Source: Chitinophagales bacterium (lineage in GTDB: Bacteria; Bacteroidota; Bacteroidia; Chitinophagales; Saprospiraceae). From it: 42,148 bases of DNA. Shown here one piece after another: positions 42,148-42,148 of this stretch. Under the pieces are notes generated by a model. The model was not told where the DNA came from and did not search any database. It saw only the letters and a list, made by a program, of their open reading frames with translations. A program made the translations under genes and the position numbers. Numbering within the stretch: the first letter of the stretch is position 1; each line of letters starts with the position of its first letter. The stretch spans positions 1 through 42,148 of the forward strand of contig JAKSDI010000209.1 in the NCBI GenBank assembly GCA_022360175.1, in the 5' to 3' direction.

Positions 42148-42148
42148 T

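Noticed and set aside
1-42148. CRISPR arrays, rRNA and tRNA genes
   Set aside because: No regularly spaced short repeats with unique spacers and no recognisable structural RNA sequences were seen; small ncRNAs cannot be excluded by eye.

Overview
The window reads as chromosomal DNA of a member of the Bacteroidota, probably a free-living polysaccharide degrader of the Saprospiria/Cytophagia type; the class is only a guess. Signs are a SusC/SusD pair, a periplasmic propeller sensor fused to an AraC-type regulator, type IX secretion (T9SS) tails, lipoproteins with acidic residues after the Cys, near absence of Shine-Dalgarno sequences, and several promoters of the Bacteroidota form TAnnTTTG. No rRNA, tRNA or CRISPR array was seen.

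Layout. 1-1746 (minus): 5' part of a secreted repeat protein that leaves the window on the left. 1747-2535: non-coding, with a possible T9SS-tail remnant. 2536-3195: LolD-like ABC ATPase. 3558-6944: tight cluster of a DUF389 membrane protein, nicotinamidase (pncA) and ornithine aminotransferase (rocD). 6945-7493: repeat- and hairpin-rich gap. 7494-12312: a ~1040-residue TPR protein and an outer-membrane barrel, closed by a strong terminator. 12596-13972: PDZ-PDZ-T9SS protein with its own terminator. 14204-15655: M20 dipeptidase (pepD).

15695-30592 is a polysaccharide utilisation locus (PUL): a propeller/Y_Y_Y sensor with a LuxR-type HTH split between two frames, SusC, SusD, a LamG lipoprotein, two GH144 family enzymes (endo-beta-1,2-glucanase type) and a GH3 beta-glucosidase. 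The model is: binding and cutting of a beta-1,2-glucan at the cell surface, SusCD import, further cutting by the second GH144 and GH3 in the periplasm, and control by the upstream sensor. A strong terminator follows GH3, and a formylglycine sulfatase comes next (30815-32311).

32407-42148 is mixed: a possible 31-residue membrane microprotein, miaB, a sigma-54 activator, a convergent fatty-acid-hydroxylase-like protein, an orphan hybrid two-component sensor (1345 aa), an 85-residue acyl-carrier-like protein without the carrier serine, an alpha/beta hydrolase, and at the right edge the C-terminus of a transposase (IS110-like).

The most notable observation is at 18142-18148. The PUL regulator is cut by a stop just after A AAA AAG, the heptamer used for programmed -1 frameshifting in E. 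coli dnaX. A -1 shift exactly there restores a 935-residue protein with a complete LuxR-type HTH. This is either programmed frameshifting, a recent mutation or a homopolymer sequencing error.
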